A DNA stretch of 64,000 nt from Rhodobacter sp. CZR27 (lineage in GTDB: Bacteria; Pseudomonadota; Alphaproteobacteria; Rhodobacterales; Rhodobacteraceae): assembly GCF_002407205.1 (NCBI RefSeq), contig NZ_CP023548.1:1388501-1452500 (forward strand), written 5' to 3'. Shown piece by piece: positions 17,301 through 25,465 of this stretch. A program made the translations under genes and the position numbers. The notes beneath the pieces are model-generated. The model ran no database searches and was not told the origin of the DNA. It worked only from the letters and a program-made list of their open reading frames with translations. Every line of letters starts with the position of its first letter. The first letter of the stretch is position 1.

Positions 17301-18103
17301 CGCGCCCCCCCCGTGCCGCGCATCTCGGCGGCGATGAGCTGCGCATAGGCCCGGCGGCGGCTCACGGGCAGGGCATGGATCGCGCCCTCGTCCCAGTGAT
17401 AGGCGCGGGCGATCAGATGCGTCTCGCGCAGGATCTCGTCTGGGCGGGGCAGCGCGAAGGCAAGCGGGTCGATCACCGCCCGGGTGGCGGCCCCGCAGGC
17501 GGGACAGGTCGTGGCGATCTCGTCCCCGATGTCGGGCGCGACGGCATCGAGCGCGGCCTCGATCCGGTCTAGATCGGCTTCCGTGAAGCGGCAGGCATCC
17601 TCGACCGCGGTCCCGGCCAGCCCGAGCAGGGCCACAAGATCGCGGCGGGGATCGGCCGTGGTGCCGCGGGCAAGCACTTCCTCGTGCCTTCCGTTCGGCA
17701 CTTCGAAGCGGCGCGGGCCAAGGCTGGTCTCGACCTCGGTCATGGGAAAGCCCGGGCCGGGCGGGCCCTTCGGCACCTCGGCAAGGTGCAGGCGCAGGTC
17801 GTAGGGCGCGCCGCAGGCCGAGCAGTCGGCCTGGAACCAGCCGCTCTCGCGCCCGAGCAGGGCGGCCGCCCGGCAGAGCAGCCAGGCCCGCGCACCTGAC
17901 GGCAGCCGGCGCACCAGCGGTGCGGTGACCCGCTCGCCGCCGAGCGTCTCGTAGAGTGCGACGAGCACCTCGCTCGCCCGCTCGGGGCGGGAGACGGGCG
18001 CGATGGCGGCCTCGGCCAGACGAAGCTCGACCGCGCCCGTCATCGGCCGGGGCACCGCCTCCGGAAAGGCGAGCGCCAGCGTCTCCGGCGCGCGCCAGCC
18101 CAT
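17297..18103 (-). CDS. Zinc-finger T4-type baseplate assembly protein
   Basis: 268 residues from ATG 18103, only 2 bp after the tube gene. It contains two CxxC pairs (CSACG near residue 95 and CPACG near residue 200) that would make one zinc site. Helical N-terminus with LALAFPEAVPRP, then VRRLPSGARAWLLCRAAALLG, a pattern also seen in T4-type baseplate hub assembly proteins. The position between tube and terminator is normal for this family in eCIS operons. Family assignment is moderate; the metal site is inferred from the cysteines. A larger open frame that continues upstream covers the tube gene out of frame and is not real. Confidence 0.68.
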   Translation of the reverse strand: MGWRAPETLALAFPEAVPRPMTGAVELRLAEAAIAPVSRPERASEVLVALYETLGGERVTAPLVRRLPSGARAWLLCRAAALLGRESGWFQADCSACGAPYDLRLHLAEVPKGPPGPGFPMTEVETSLGPRRFEVPNGRHEEVLARGTTADPRRDLVALLGLAGTAVEDACRFTEADLDRIEAALDAVAPDIGDEIATTCPACGAATRAVIDPLAFALPRPDEILRETHLIARAYHWDEGAIHALPVSRRRAYAQLIAAEMRGTGGAR

Positions 18104-18105
18104 CG

Positions 18106-18618
18106 TCAACTCTCCGCGGGCTCGGCCACGGCGCGGTCGCGCACGAAGCCTTCGTAGGCGATCGTGATCGACTGGATGCCGACCGTGTTCATGTTGTTGG
18201 CGTCGAACTCCGGCAGGGCCTGGAACTCGCTGACCCAGGCACGGCGCAGCTTGTAGGAGATCGCGGGCACCCCCTGCAGGTTCAGCACGTTGATCACCAC
18301 GTCGCGGCGGTATTTCACCAGGCTCATGCCGGCGTCGCCCTCGGCCACGTTGTTCACGGAATTGGCCCATTCCTCGAACACCTCGTCGTGGCTCAGGCCC
18401 TGCTCCAGCGTCACGTTCTCGAACTTGGTGCCGCCGGGGATCGCGCGCTGGTGCGAGGGATCGCCGGCCGAGCGCCAGTTCACGACCTCGGTCGTCTTCT
18501 TCAGCGCGCCCATCTTGGACAGGCCGGCGACGGAGCGGCCCGCGATCACCACCTGGAACTTGAAGGTGCGGTAGGGATCGTAGCGGTGGGCGTTGGCGGG
18601 AAACATCGGAGCGGGCAT
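18106..18618 (-). CDS. Phage tail tube protein (gp19/Afp1-like)
   Basis: 170 residues with an AGGAGG ribosome site 8 nt before ATG 18618. Typical tube features: N-terminal PYRTFKFQVVIAGRSVAGLS, the GGTKFENVTLEQGLSHDEVFEEW segment, and RRDVVINVLNLQG followed by YKLRRAWVSEFQALPEFDA. These proteins stack as hexameric rings to make the inner tube. Only one tube gene and one sheath gene are present in the window, against two tubes and three sheaths in AFP, so this is a minimal-set particle. Confidence 0.93.
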   Translation of the reverse strand: MPAPMFPANAHRYDPYRTFKFQVVIAGRSVAGLSKMGALKKTTEVVNWRSAGDPSHQRAIPGGTKFENVTLEQGLSHDEVFEEWANSVNNVAEGDAGMSLVKYRRDVVINVLNLQGVPAISYKLRRAWVSEFQALPEFDANNMNTVGIQSITIAYEGFVRDRAVAEPAES

Positions 18619-18651
18619 GGCGGAAGCCTCCTGAACGGCGGGAACGGAAGG

Positions 18652-20232
18652 TCAGTTCGACTGGCCGACCTTCTGCTGGATCTCGACCACGACGAACTCG
18701 GCCGGCTTCAGCGGCGCGAAGCCCACCACCACCCGGACGATGCCGGCATCGACGTCGCCCTGCGTCATGGTGCTGCCCAGCCCGCAGCGCACGAACCACG
18801 CATCCGAGGACTTTTCGCCCTGGAAGGCGCCCGAGCGGTGCAGCCCGTCCATGAAGTCGCCCACGCTCGCACGCAGCGCGCCCCAGAGCTTGTGGTCGTT
18901 CGGCTCGAACACCACGGCCTGCAGCGCGCGGTAGAGGCTTTCGCCGATCATGCTCTGGGTGCGGCGCACCGGGACATAGCGGAACTGCGGCCGCGCCTTG
19001 GTGGCCAGCGTCCGCGCACCCCAGATCACGGTCGGCCCGATGATGGCGCGCAGGCAGTTCACCCCCCATTCGTTGAGGTTGTCCTGCACCTCGTTACCGA
19101 TCAGGATCGTCGGCCCGAGCGTGCCGCGCACCGTCGCCTCAAGCCCCGCCGGCGCCTTCCACACCCCGCGCGTGGCGTCGATGCGCGCCCAGATCCCGGC
19201 CGCCGCGGCCGAGGGGCCGATCTCGAAGGTCCGGGGCAGGTTCGCGGCGGTGTCGGGGTCGTGGTAGGGGTTCGCGACCAGCAGGTGGGGGTGATAGAGC
19301 ACCGCATAGGGCGAGGTGGGCAGCTTCGCATCCGCGACGTCCTTCGGGGTCTTCAGGCTGCCCTTCGCGTCGGCATCGATGATCACCAGCCGGTTCTGCA
19401 TGTATTCGGCATGGGTCAGCGCCGCGTCATAGGCCGTCGCCCCATCGGTGCCGGTCTTGTAGACCTGCCCCGGCAGCAGCACGATCGAGATGTCGCGGTA
19501 ATCGCGCAGCCGCTCGAAGGCCGCCGTGTAGTCGGTGGTCTTCGGCGCCTTCGGGTCGGTGCCGGTGTCGAGCACGGCATTCAGTGGCGGATCGGTCCCG
19601 GCCGTGCCGTCCTCGAGCCTGGCCGTCACCAGACCCGAGAGCAGCGCCACGCGCTGATCGAAGAAGCCGGTGGTGCCTGTCTTCGTGGTCAGGCCCGGGA
19701 TCACCTCGAGTTCGGTGCCGATCGCCTTCTTCGCCAGATCGGTCTCGGCGAGGCTCGCTGAGGTCTGCAGGCCGATCCGCAGGCGATACTCTCCCGCCAG
19801 ATCGCCGACCTCGAGGCGCGCGAGCAGCTTGTTGGCCCAGACGCCGGGGGAGTTGGCCGTCAGCGTCAGCTTGCGGTTGGCCGAGCCGTCCTTGAATGCG
19901 ATCGAGGCGGTGGCGGCGGTCCCCGCATCCTCGCCGACCGGCACGATATAGGCCTTGGTCCCGCCATTGGCGAAGTACAGGTTCACGGCATGGCCCATGG
20001 CATCCGCGCTCTGGTCGTCGTTGCGGATGCCGCCGAGGCCGCCTCCGGCCGGGCCGAAGGCCCGGGCATACTGGTCGAGCGAGGTCACGAAGACCGGATC
20101 GCCGCCCGAGGCGGTCACCCGCGCGCCGCGCCGCGTGCGGCCGACGAAGGCGGTCACCGAGGTCGAGGCCGCCTCGATGGCGAGGGCGTTCGAGGTGACG
20201 TGCTCGATATAGACGCCGGGGTGCTGATACAT
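18652..20232 (-). CDS. Contractile tail sheath protein
   Basis: 526 residues from ATG 20232, with GGGAG 10 nt upstream and the family-typical N-terminus MYQHPGVYIEHV; an earlier ATG is unlikely because it lacks both. The C-terminal domain has RRTQSMIGESLYRALQAVVFEPND, then AFQGEKSSDAWFVRCG and the closing GIVRVVVGFAPLKPAEFVVV, the sheath core that contracts around the tube. It is the first gene of the leftward eCIS operon, so its upstream region (20233-20795) should hold the operon promoter. Confidence 0.95.
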   Translation of the reverse strand: MYQHPGVYIEHVTSNALAIEAASTSVTAFVGRTRRGARVTASGGDPVFVTSLDQYARAFGPAGGGLGGIRNDDQSADAMGHAVNLYFANGGTKAYIVPVGEDAGTAATASIAFKDGSANRKLTLTANSPGVWANKLLARLEVGDLAGEYRLRIGLQTSASLAETDLAKKAIGTELEVIPGLTTKTGTTGFFDQRVALLSGLVTARLEDGTAGTDPPLNAVLDTGTDPKAPKTTDYTAAFERLRDYRDISIVLLPGQVYKTGTDGATAYDAALTHAEYMQNRLVIIDADAKGSLKTPKDVADAKLPTSPYAVLYHPHLLVANPYHDPDTAANLPRTFEIGPSAAAAGIWARIDATRGVWKAPAGLEATVRGTLGPTILIGNEVQDNLNEWGVNCLRAIIGPTVIWGARTLATKARPQFRYVPVRRTQSMIGESLYRALQAVVFEPNDHKLWGALRASVGDFMDGLHRSGAFQGEKSSDAWFVRCGLGSTMTQGDVDAGIVRVVVGFAPLKPAEFVVVEIQQKVGQSN

Positions 20233-20795
20233 GGCGGGCGCTCTCCCGTGACGGGTGACATGGCGGCCGGACATGCGGCAAGGGCCGTCCGGGACCGGCG
20301 GGGTTTCAGAGGCTGTGCTGTCGGAGGCCAGCGCGCCGCGCTGGCGGCGTCAACGCGCAGGGCGCGCGGTGGCGGGCGATGAAGGCCGGAGGCGGGGCGG
20401 GTTCCGAGAGATGCGGACTGTCATGCGACCCTCCGGGCAGGGATATCGGTCGTGAAGCGGATCTTCAGAATTCGGACGTTCAAGCAAATTCAGGATCAGC
20501 GATTCGCCCTTTGCGATCAAGAGGAATACCTGACGTCGAGGCAACTCTTCCTTGGCGGGCATCTTGCCGGGTGCGACGGCACCGGAAGGGGGCCTGCCCA
20601 TGATTGCGGCAGTCGTCGGACGACGACGGGAGCGGGCAGAGGCGGACCGGATCCGCGCCCCGGTCACGGCGGCGGCCGGTCAGGCAAGACGGCACGGCCT
20701 GCGGGCGTCAAACCCGAGGCGCATCCCTCGCCGGCGGTGTGACAGCGGATCAGGCCGCGCGCCGCGAAACGATGGCGGCCGCGGCCGGGCGCAGG
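20233..20795. other. Intergenic region upstream of the eCIS operon
   Basis: A 563-bp stretch without a convincing gene. The part 20455-20550 is clearly AT-richer than the surroundings, a usual mark of a promoter zone. A perfect 8-bp stem with a 3-nt loop lies at 20327-20345 in the leader. A minus-strand open frame at about 20350-20600 gives protein-like sequence in part but has no ribosome site. No sigma54 element was seen on the minus strand. The eCIS promoter is presumed here but cannot be pinned down by eye. Confidence 0.45.
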
Positions 20796-20990
20796 CTATT
20801 CGGCGCGGTGCCGCGTTACCGATTTCAGCACCAGACGGGTCGCCTCGGGCGGAATGGCCTTCACGGCCTCGGCCTCGCTGTCGAACTCGATCGGGCTGCC
20901 GTCGGAATAGTGCCGGTCGAATTCCAGCCGGTCCCGGCTGTCGACCCAGGCGAGCACGTATTTCGTCTCGGTGGAGTCCTGTCCCATCAT
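20796..20990 (-). CDS. Small conserved-type hypothetical protein
   Basis: 64 residues from the double ATG at 20988-20990 with GGAGGA 4 nt upstream. The sequence contains KYVLAWVDSRDRLEFDRHY followed by FDSEAEAVKAIP, which looks like a small alpha/beta fold. No family is recognised. It stands alone between the eCIS operon and the binding-protein gene. Codon choice and the strong ribosome site favour a real gene. Confidence 0.6.
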   Translation of the reverse strand: MMGQDSTETKYVLAWVDSRDRLEFDRHYSDGSPIEFDSEAEAVKAIPPEATRLVLKSVTRHRAE

Positions 20991-21067
20991 CCGATCCTCC
21001 CCCGGCCATTCGAGCGCCGCGCGGCGCATCGGTCAAGCCGGTCGCCCGGGGTGCGACGTTTGCGACC

Positions 21068-21180
21068 GGGCGGAAGGGAGTGGCGTCAGCCGCTCGTTCA
21101 GGCAAGGCGAGGGCCCGGAGCCGGCCGGAAGGGGTGGTGTCAGCGCCCCCCGTTCATTCAAGGCGAGGGCCCGGAGCCGG
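21068..21180. repeat. Imperfect direct repeat, period 56 bp
   Basis: Two copies of a roughly 55-bp unit stand side by side. The 21-mer AAGGCGAGGGCCCGGAGCCGG is identical at 21104-21124 and 21160-21180; the preceding part (CGGAAGGG, then a GTCAGC and GTTCA block) is similar in both. The repeat lies between two minus-strand genes, just downstream of the binding-protein terminator. Function unknown. Confidence 0.8.
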
Positions 21181-21201
21181 CAGGCCGCCTCCGGGAGAAC
21201 C

Positions 21202-21227
21202 TGCCGCCCGGACCGTGCCGGGCGGCA
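21202..21227 (-). terminator. Hairpin downstream of the binding-protein gene
   Basis: A perfect 10-bp stem (TGCCGCCCGG with CCGGGCGGCA) and a 6-nt loop, starting 10 bp after the stop of the minus-strand binding-protein gene. There is no clear U-run, as is frequent in high-GC alphaproteobacteria. Confidence 0.6.
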
Positions 21228-21236
21228 AGAGCGGGA

Positions 21237-22313
21237 TCAGCTTGCGAGCCAGGCGTTGAACCGCTCGTTGAGTTCCGTGTCGCGATCCACCCAGAACTCG
21301 TAGTCCGACGCCAGCGCGTTGGACATGTTCTCGGGGCTCGTCGGCAGGTGCGGGCCCATCTCGGTCTTGCCGTCCTGATACATGCCCACGAGCGGCGCCG
21401 AGGATTTTCGCGGCGGCCCGTAGCTGATCCATTCGGCGGCATTGGCCAGTGGCTCGGATCCGGTCGAGAAGGTCACGAACTCCTTGGCCTTGTCCAGGTT
21501 GGGGGCGCCCTTCGGGATCACCCAGCCCTCGAACTCGTAGACCTGTCCGTCCCAGACGATCTCGAACGGCTTGTTCTCGGAGATCGCGGCGTTGAAGATC
21601 CGGCCGTTGTAGGCGATGGTCATCGCGACCTCGCCATCGGCCAGAAGCTGCGGCGGCTGGGCGCCGGCTTCCCACCACACGATCTGGTCCTTGATCGTAT
21701 CGAGCTTCTTGAACGCGCGGTCGATGCCCTCGGGCGTGCCGAGCAGGTCATAGACCTCGGCGGCGGGGACGCCATCGGCCAGCAGCGCCATCTCGAGGTT
21801 GACCTTGGCCGACTTGCGCATGCCGCGCTTGCCGGGGAACTTCTCGAGATCGAAGAAGTCGGCCAGTTTCGCGGGGGCCGCGCCCTCGGCGAACTTGCTC
21901 TTGTCGTAGGCCATCACGGTCGAGAACACGTCCGTCGCCACGAAGCAGTCGGCTATGGAGCCCGGCAGGAAGTCGTCGGTCGCGGGCGAGCCGTCCGGCG
22001 CGGGCGCCAGCATGGCCGGGTCGATCTGCTCGAGCAGGCCCTCGTCGCAGAGCCGCACGGCATCGGCATATTCCACGCTGGCGACATCGGTCGTCACGTT
22101 GCCCGACTCCACCTGCGCCTTGATCGGCGTGGCCGGGTTGTCGGTATCCACCGAGACGACCGTGGTGCCGGTCTTGGCCGTGAAGGGCTTGTGATAGGCC
22201 TCCACCTGGCTGACGGTATAGGCTCCGCCCCAGCCGAGGACCGCAATCTCGTCGGCCGCGGCAGGCAGGGCGAAGCCTGCCAGAGCGGTGGACAGAAGGA
22301 TAAAGCGCCTCAC
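21237..22313 (-). CDS. Periplasmic polyamine-type ABC transporter substrate-binding protein
   Basis: 358 residues from GTG 22313 with GGGAGAGA upstream. An N-terminal signal peptide (about 20 residues, ending PAAA) is followed by AVLGWGGAYTVSQVEAYHKPF, the usual start of PotD/PotF-like binding proteins. Further family marks are VSVEYADAVRLCDEGLLEQID-like spacing near residue 80, TIAYNGRIFNA near residue 240 and EGWVIPKGAPN. The likely ligand is a polyamine or related amine. No permease or ATPase gene is next to it, so it is an orphan in this window and must work with a transporter encoded elsewhere, or sense ligands. Confidence 0.85.
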   Translation of the reverse strand: MRRFILLSTALAGFALPAAADEIAVLGWGGAYTVSQVEAYHKPFTAKTGTTVVSVDTDNPATPIKAQVESGNVTTDVASVEYADAVRLCDEGLLEQIDPAMLAPAPDGSPATDDFLPGSIADCFVATDVFSTVMAYDKSKFAEGAAPAKLADFFDLEKFPGKRGMRKSAKVNLEMALLADGVPAAEVYDLLGTPEGIDRAFKKLDTIKDQIVWWEAGAQPPQLLADGEVAMTIAYNGRIFNAAISENKPFEIVWDGQVYEFEGWVIPKGAPNLDKAKEFVTFSTGSEPLANAAEWISYGPPRKSSAPLVGMYQDGKTEMGPHLPTSPENMSNALASDYEFWVDRDTELNERFNAWLAS

Positions 22314-22793
22314 TAGATTCTCTCCCGTGTTGAACGTCTTGCGGGTCAGGCCCGCGAATGGCCCGACCCGGGCGGGCGGGGCAGGTCCGAGGCTACGGAC
22401 AAGGGTTCGCGGAAGTCAATGTTTCAGGCGGGCGCATGACGGCGGAGCGTCCCGCACCCCCGGCAAGGTTGTGCGCGGCCGGCCGCGGTTCGGCTGGCCG
22501 CCTTCGGCCGGGCGCGCTTGCCTGCAGCTTGGGCAGATCATGCGCGCGGCGGGGGCATCCGCGAAGACGCGACCGGCATGCGCCGAAGGGAGGAAGCCGA
22601 AGGCCGCGTAGTAGCCCGTTACCACCTATCCGTGCCATTGGCCGCTAGACTTCCCGCATTCCGATTGCAGGCCCGTTGGCCACCCCTCCAGACAAAATCA
22701 GCGGATCGACATGGGGTGGCGGTTGCCGCGGGTCCCGAAGTAACGACCGTCCGGCTGCCGGGGAGGGCCGCCTGCCGGTCCAGGGGAGGACAC
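22314..22793. other. Divergent intergenic region between binding protein and activator operon
   Basis: A 480-bp region between divergent genes. It should hold promoters for both sides. I see no convincing -24/-12 element, riboswitch or long hairpin. Short open frames in it have neither ribosome sites nor protein-like sequence. Confidence 0.4.
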
Positions 22794-23282
22794 ATGGTCG
22801 ACATCATCTCGAGGCGGGACGGTCCCCGCCGCGAAGACGCCGCCGCACGCCATCTCATCGATCAGAACCGCCAGAGCATCACGCGGCTGGCCGATCAGCT
22901 GACCGGCGGCGGCTATTCCGCATCGCGGGCCGCCGCCACCCCGGCGCCATCCGCCCCCGAGCCCCCGGCCCGCCGCATCCATGCCTGGGGCGGTCCCGCG
23001 GCGCCGGCCGAGCAGGCGCCCTATCTTCGCATCAGCCGCAACGGGCGGGTCGTGATCGCCTGCGCCTCCTCGGGCCGGCAGCTTCATCTGCTGGGCGAAT
23101 TGCGCCGCCGCGACGGGCGCACGCGCTTCGCGCTGGCCACCGCCGGCAACGGCTTCCTCTCGCCGGTGGCGGAGGGGATGGCCGAGGTGCTCGGCGATCT
23201 CGACGGATGCGAGATCGGGCCCGAGCTGACCGAGGAGCGGCTTGCACGCGAACTGTCCGGGCGGCTCGGCCTGACGGCCTGA
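22794..23282 (+). CDS. Hypothetical protein upstream of the sigma54 activator
   Basis: 162 residues, ATG 22794 with a GGGGAGGA ribosome site 4 nt upstream. The N-terminal 45 residues are helical and charged, then a Pro/Ala linker (residues 48-65), then a C-terminal domain of about 90 residues with RISRNGRVVIACASSGRQLHLLGEL, which looks beta-rich. No family is recognised. It lies 46 bp before the sigma54 activator on the same strand and is probably cotranscribed with it, so a regulatory or sensory link to the monooxygenase island is possible but unproven. Confidence 0.65.
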   Translation: MVDIISRRDGPRREDAAARHLIDQNRQSITRLADQLTGGGYSASRAAATPAPSAPEPPARRIHAWGGPAAPAEQAPYLRISRNGRVVIACASSGRQLHLLGELRRRDGRTRFALATAGNGFLSPVAEGMAEVLGDLDGCEIGPELTEERLARELSGRLGLTA

Positions 23283-23328
23283 GCGGCATGTCCAGCCAAT
23301 CCCGGAAGGGACAGCAGGGAGACGCGGG

Positions 23329-25323
23329 ATGACTGACGCCCGAAGCGACCGCCCGGCGGCGCCGTCGGCCGATTATGACCACGGCGCCACGATGCGCGCC
23401 TGGGAAAACCTGCTCAGCGGCGTCGCGGCCGAGGGGCCGGCCGCCGGCGTCCGGCCGGAGATCCTCGCCTCGTGGCAGCGCTGCCGCAAGGTCGGAACCG
23501 ACGCGCGGGCCTGCGAGGCGCCGCTGCACTCCTGCGAGGAGACGCTGCGCGAACGGTTGCAGGGCGCGCAGGAACTGCTGGAGGCCGCGACCGACACGCT
23601 CGACCAGCTGGGCCGCCTGCTGGAGGGGGCGGGGGCGATGCTGCTGCTCTGCGACGCCTCCAGCATGGTGATCCGCGCCATCGGCGATGCGCGCACGCGC
23701 GACCAGGGCCGCGAGATCAACCTCGAGGTCGGCGGGACCTGGGACGAGGCGGTGATCGGCACCAACGGCATCGGCACCGCGATCCGCGAGGAGCGGCCCA
23801 CCTTCGTGCATGCCTCCGAGCATTTCTGCGCCGGCATCAAGGGCTGGAGCTGCGCCGCCGCTCCGATCCGCGATCCGTTCGGCTTCGGCACGGTGGGGGC
23901 GATCGACCTTTCGGGCGGCCCCTCGATCTTCCGGCCGCACAACCTGGCGCTGGTGGCGGCGGCGGCGCGTGACATCGAGGCGCGCCTGGCCGAGCGCCGC
24001 CGGCAGGAGCGCGAGCGCCTGCTGGAGGCCTTCATCGACACGAGCGCCGGACGCGGTCCCGAAGACGGCGTCGTGATCCTCGACCGCATGGGGCGGGTCG
24101 CCTTCAGCCGCAACATCGCGCCCGAGGCGCAGGATGCCACAGGTCCGCTCCGCCTCGGTCACATGCTCGTCGACCTGAAGCGGCTGTCAAGCGACAGCCA
24201 GATCGCGGCTGCCCTGCCGCCGATGCTGCGGCCCAGCGGGATCAGCCGGCTGATCCTAGATGGCGAGCAGCGCGGCACGGTGCTGCATCTGCCGCGGCCC
24301 CGCGTCGTCTCCGCGCCGCGTCCGGTCGCGGCGGTGGCGAGCCTGATCCCGCCGCGCGCCGGCACCGGCGAGGCCCCGCTGCCCATCATCGGCCAGAGCG
24401 GCGAGTTCCTGAACGCGCTCGACCTTGCCCGGCGGGCGGCGGAGGCGGGCGCCTCGATCCTGATCCAGGGCGAGACGGGAACCGGCAAGGAGCTTTTCGC
24501 ACGCCTCGTCCACGCCTCCTTCGTGGCGCGCAAGGCGGATGCGCCGTTCATCACGATGAACTGCGGCGCGATCTCGGTCGAACTGGTGGCGTCCGAGCTG
24601 TTCGGCCATGTCGCGGGCGCCTTCACCGGAGCGATGCGCGACGGGCGGCCCGGCAAGTTCGAGCTGGCGCATGGCGGGGTGCTCTGCCTCGACGAGATCG
24701 GCGAGATGCCGCTGGACATCCAGCCCTATCTGCTGCGCGTGCTGGAGCAGCGGGCGATCTACCGTGTCGGCGACAGCCGGCGGCGGCCGGTGGACGTGCA
24801 GGTGGTCGCGATGACCAACCGCGACCTGATGGACGATGTCTCGGCCGGCACCTTCCGCCGCGACCTCTATTACCGGATCAGCACCGTGACAATCGAGGTG
24901 CCGCCGCTGCGCGCGCGTCGGGGCGACGTGCCGCTGCTGATCGCGCATTTCAACGAGGCCGCCGCGCGGCGGATGGGCCGGGCGCCGCTGCGGTTCTCGG
25001 ACGAGGCGATGGCCCTTCTGGATGGCTGGGACTGGCCGGGCAACGTGCGGGAGTTGCGCAACCTCTGCGACCGGCTGCATGTCTTCCTGCGCGGCGAGGA
25101 TGTGCGCGCGACGGACCTGCCGGAGTCGATCCGCCGCGGTCCCGCACGGCCCGGCCCGCGGTCCGAGGATCTGAGCCTTGACGAGGTGGAGGAGGCCGCA
25201 ATCCGCCGGGCCTTCGCCGCCGCCGAGGGCAACGTGACGCGCGTGGCGGCCATGCTCGGGATCTCGCGGCCGACGCTCTACCGCAAGATGCGCCATTACG
25301 GCATCCGCCGGACCTACGAGTGA
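23329..25323 (+). CDS. Sigma54-dependent activator (AcoR/MmoR type)
   Basis: 664 residues. Three parts are visible: an N-terminal sensor with a GAF-like domain (AEHFC-type segment WSCAAAPIRDPFG around residue 180), a central AAA+ domain with Walker A GETGTGKE at 381-388 and the sigma54-contacting loop GAFTGA at 430-435, and a C-terminal Fis-type helix-turn-helix (NVTRVAAMLGISRPTLYRK). This is the layout of AcoR and of MmoR, which activates soluble methane monooxygenase. It converges on the prm operon, so it is the likely activator of the promoter at 34724-34739, sensing an alkane or its oxidation product. Start at 23329 is backed by GGGAGACGCGGG upstream. Confidence 0.93.
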   Translation: MTDARSDRPAAPSADYDHGATMRAWENLLSGVAAEGPAAGVRPEILASWQRCRKVGTDARACEAPLHSCEETLRERLQGAQELLEAATDTLDQLGRLLEGAGAMLLLCDASSMVIRAIGDARTRDQGREINLEVGGTWDEAVIGTNGIGTAIREERPTFVHASEHFCAGIKGWSCAAAPIRDPFGFGTVGAIDLSGGPSIFRPHNLALVAAAARDIEARLAERRRQERERLLEAFIDTSAGRGPEDGVVILDRMGRVAFSRNIAPEAQDATGPLRLGHMLVDLKRLSSDSQIAAALPPMLRPSGISRLILDGEQRGTVLHLPRPRVVSAPRPVAAVASLIPPRAGTGEAPLPIIGQSGEFLNALDLARRAAEAGASILIQGETGTGKELFARLVHASFVARKADAPFITMNCGAISVELVASELFGHVAGAFTGAMRDGRPGKFELAHGGVLCLDEIGEMPLDIQPYLLRVLEQRAIYRVGDSRRRPVDVQVVAMTNRDLMDDVSAGTFRRDLYYRISTVTIEVPPLRARRGDVPLLIAHFNEAAARRMGRAPLRFSDEAMALLDGWDWPGNVRELRNLCDRLHVFLRGEDVRATDLPESIRRGPARPGPRSEDLSLDEVEEAAIRRAFAAAEGNVTRVAAMLGISRPTLYRKMRHYGIRRTYE

Positions 25324-25428
25324 CGGGCCGAAGCGCCATTTTCCGGGAGGGCTTCGGCCCGGCGGAAGGGCGCCGCGGGCCCACGAGCGCCGGGTGAGGC
25401 GAGGGGCGTGCCGTCGCAATGGCCACGT

Positions 25429-25454
25429 CCGGGCGCCCTTTGTCGGGCGCCCGG
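25429..25454. terminator. Bidirectional terminator between activator and alcohol dehydrogenase
   Basis: A perfect 10-bp stem (CCGGGCGCCC with GGGCGCCCGG) with loop TTTGTC, lying between the convergent stops at 25323 and 25466. It can end transcription from either side. Confidence 0.75.
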
Positions 25455-25465
25455 CTGAATCGAAG

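Noticed and set aside
20553..20568. TGGCGGGCATCTTGCC, a -24/-12-like match on the plus strand
   Set aside because: It points away from the eCIS operon and no plus-strand gene follows for more than 2 kb; the -24 box is imperfect. Probably chance.
20350..20667. Minus-strand open frame with partly protein-like sequence upstream of the sheath gene
   Set aside because: No ribosome site, low-complexity ends and position in the presumed promoter zone; kept only as a remark on the intergenic region.
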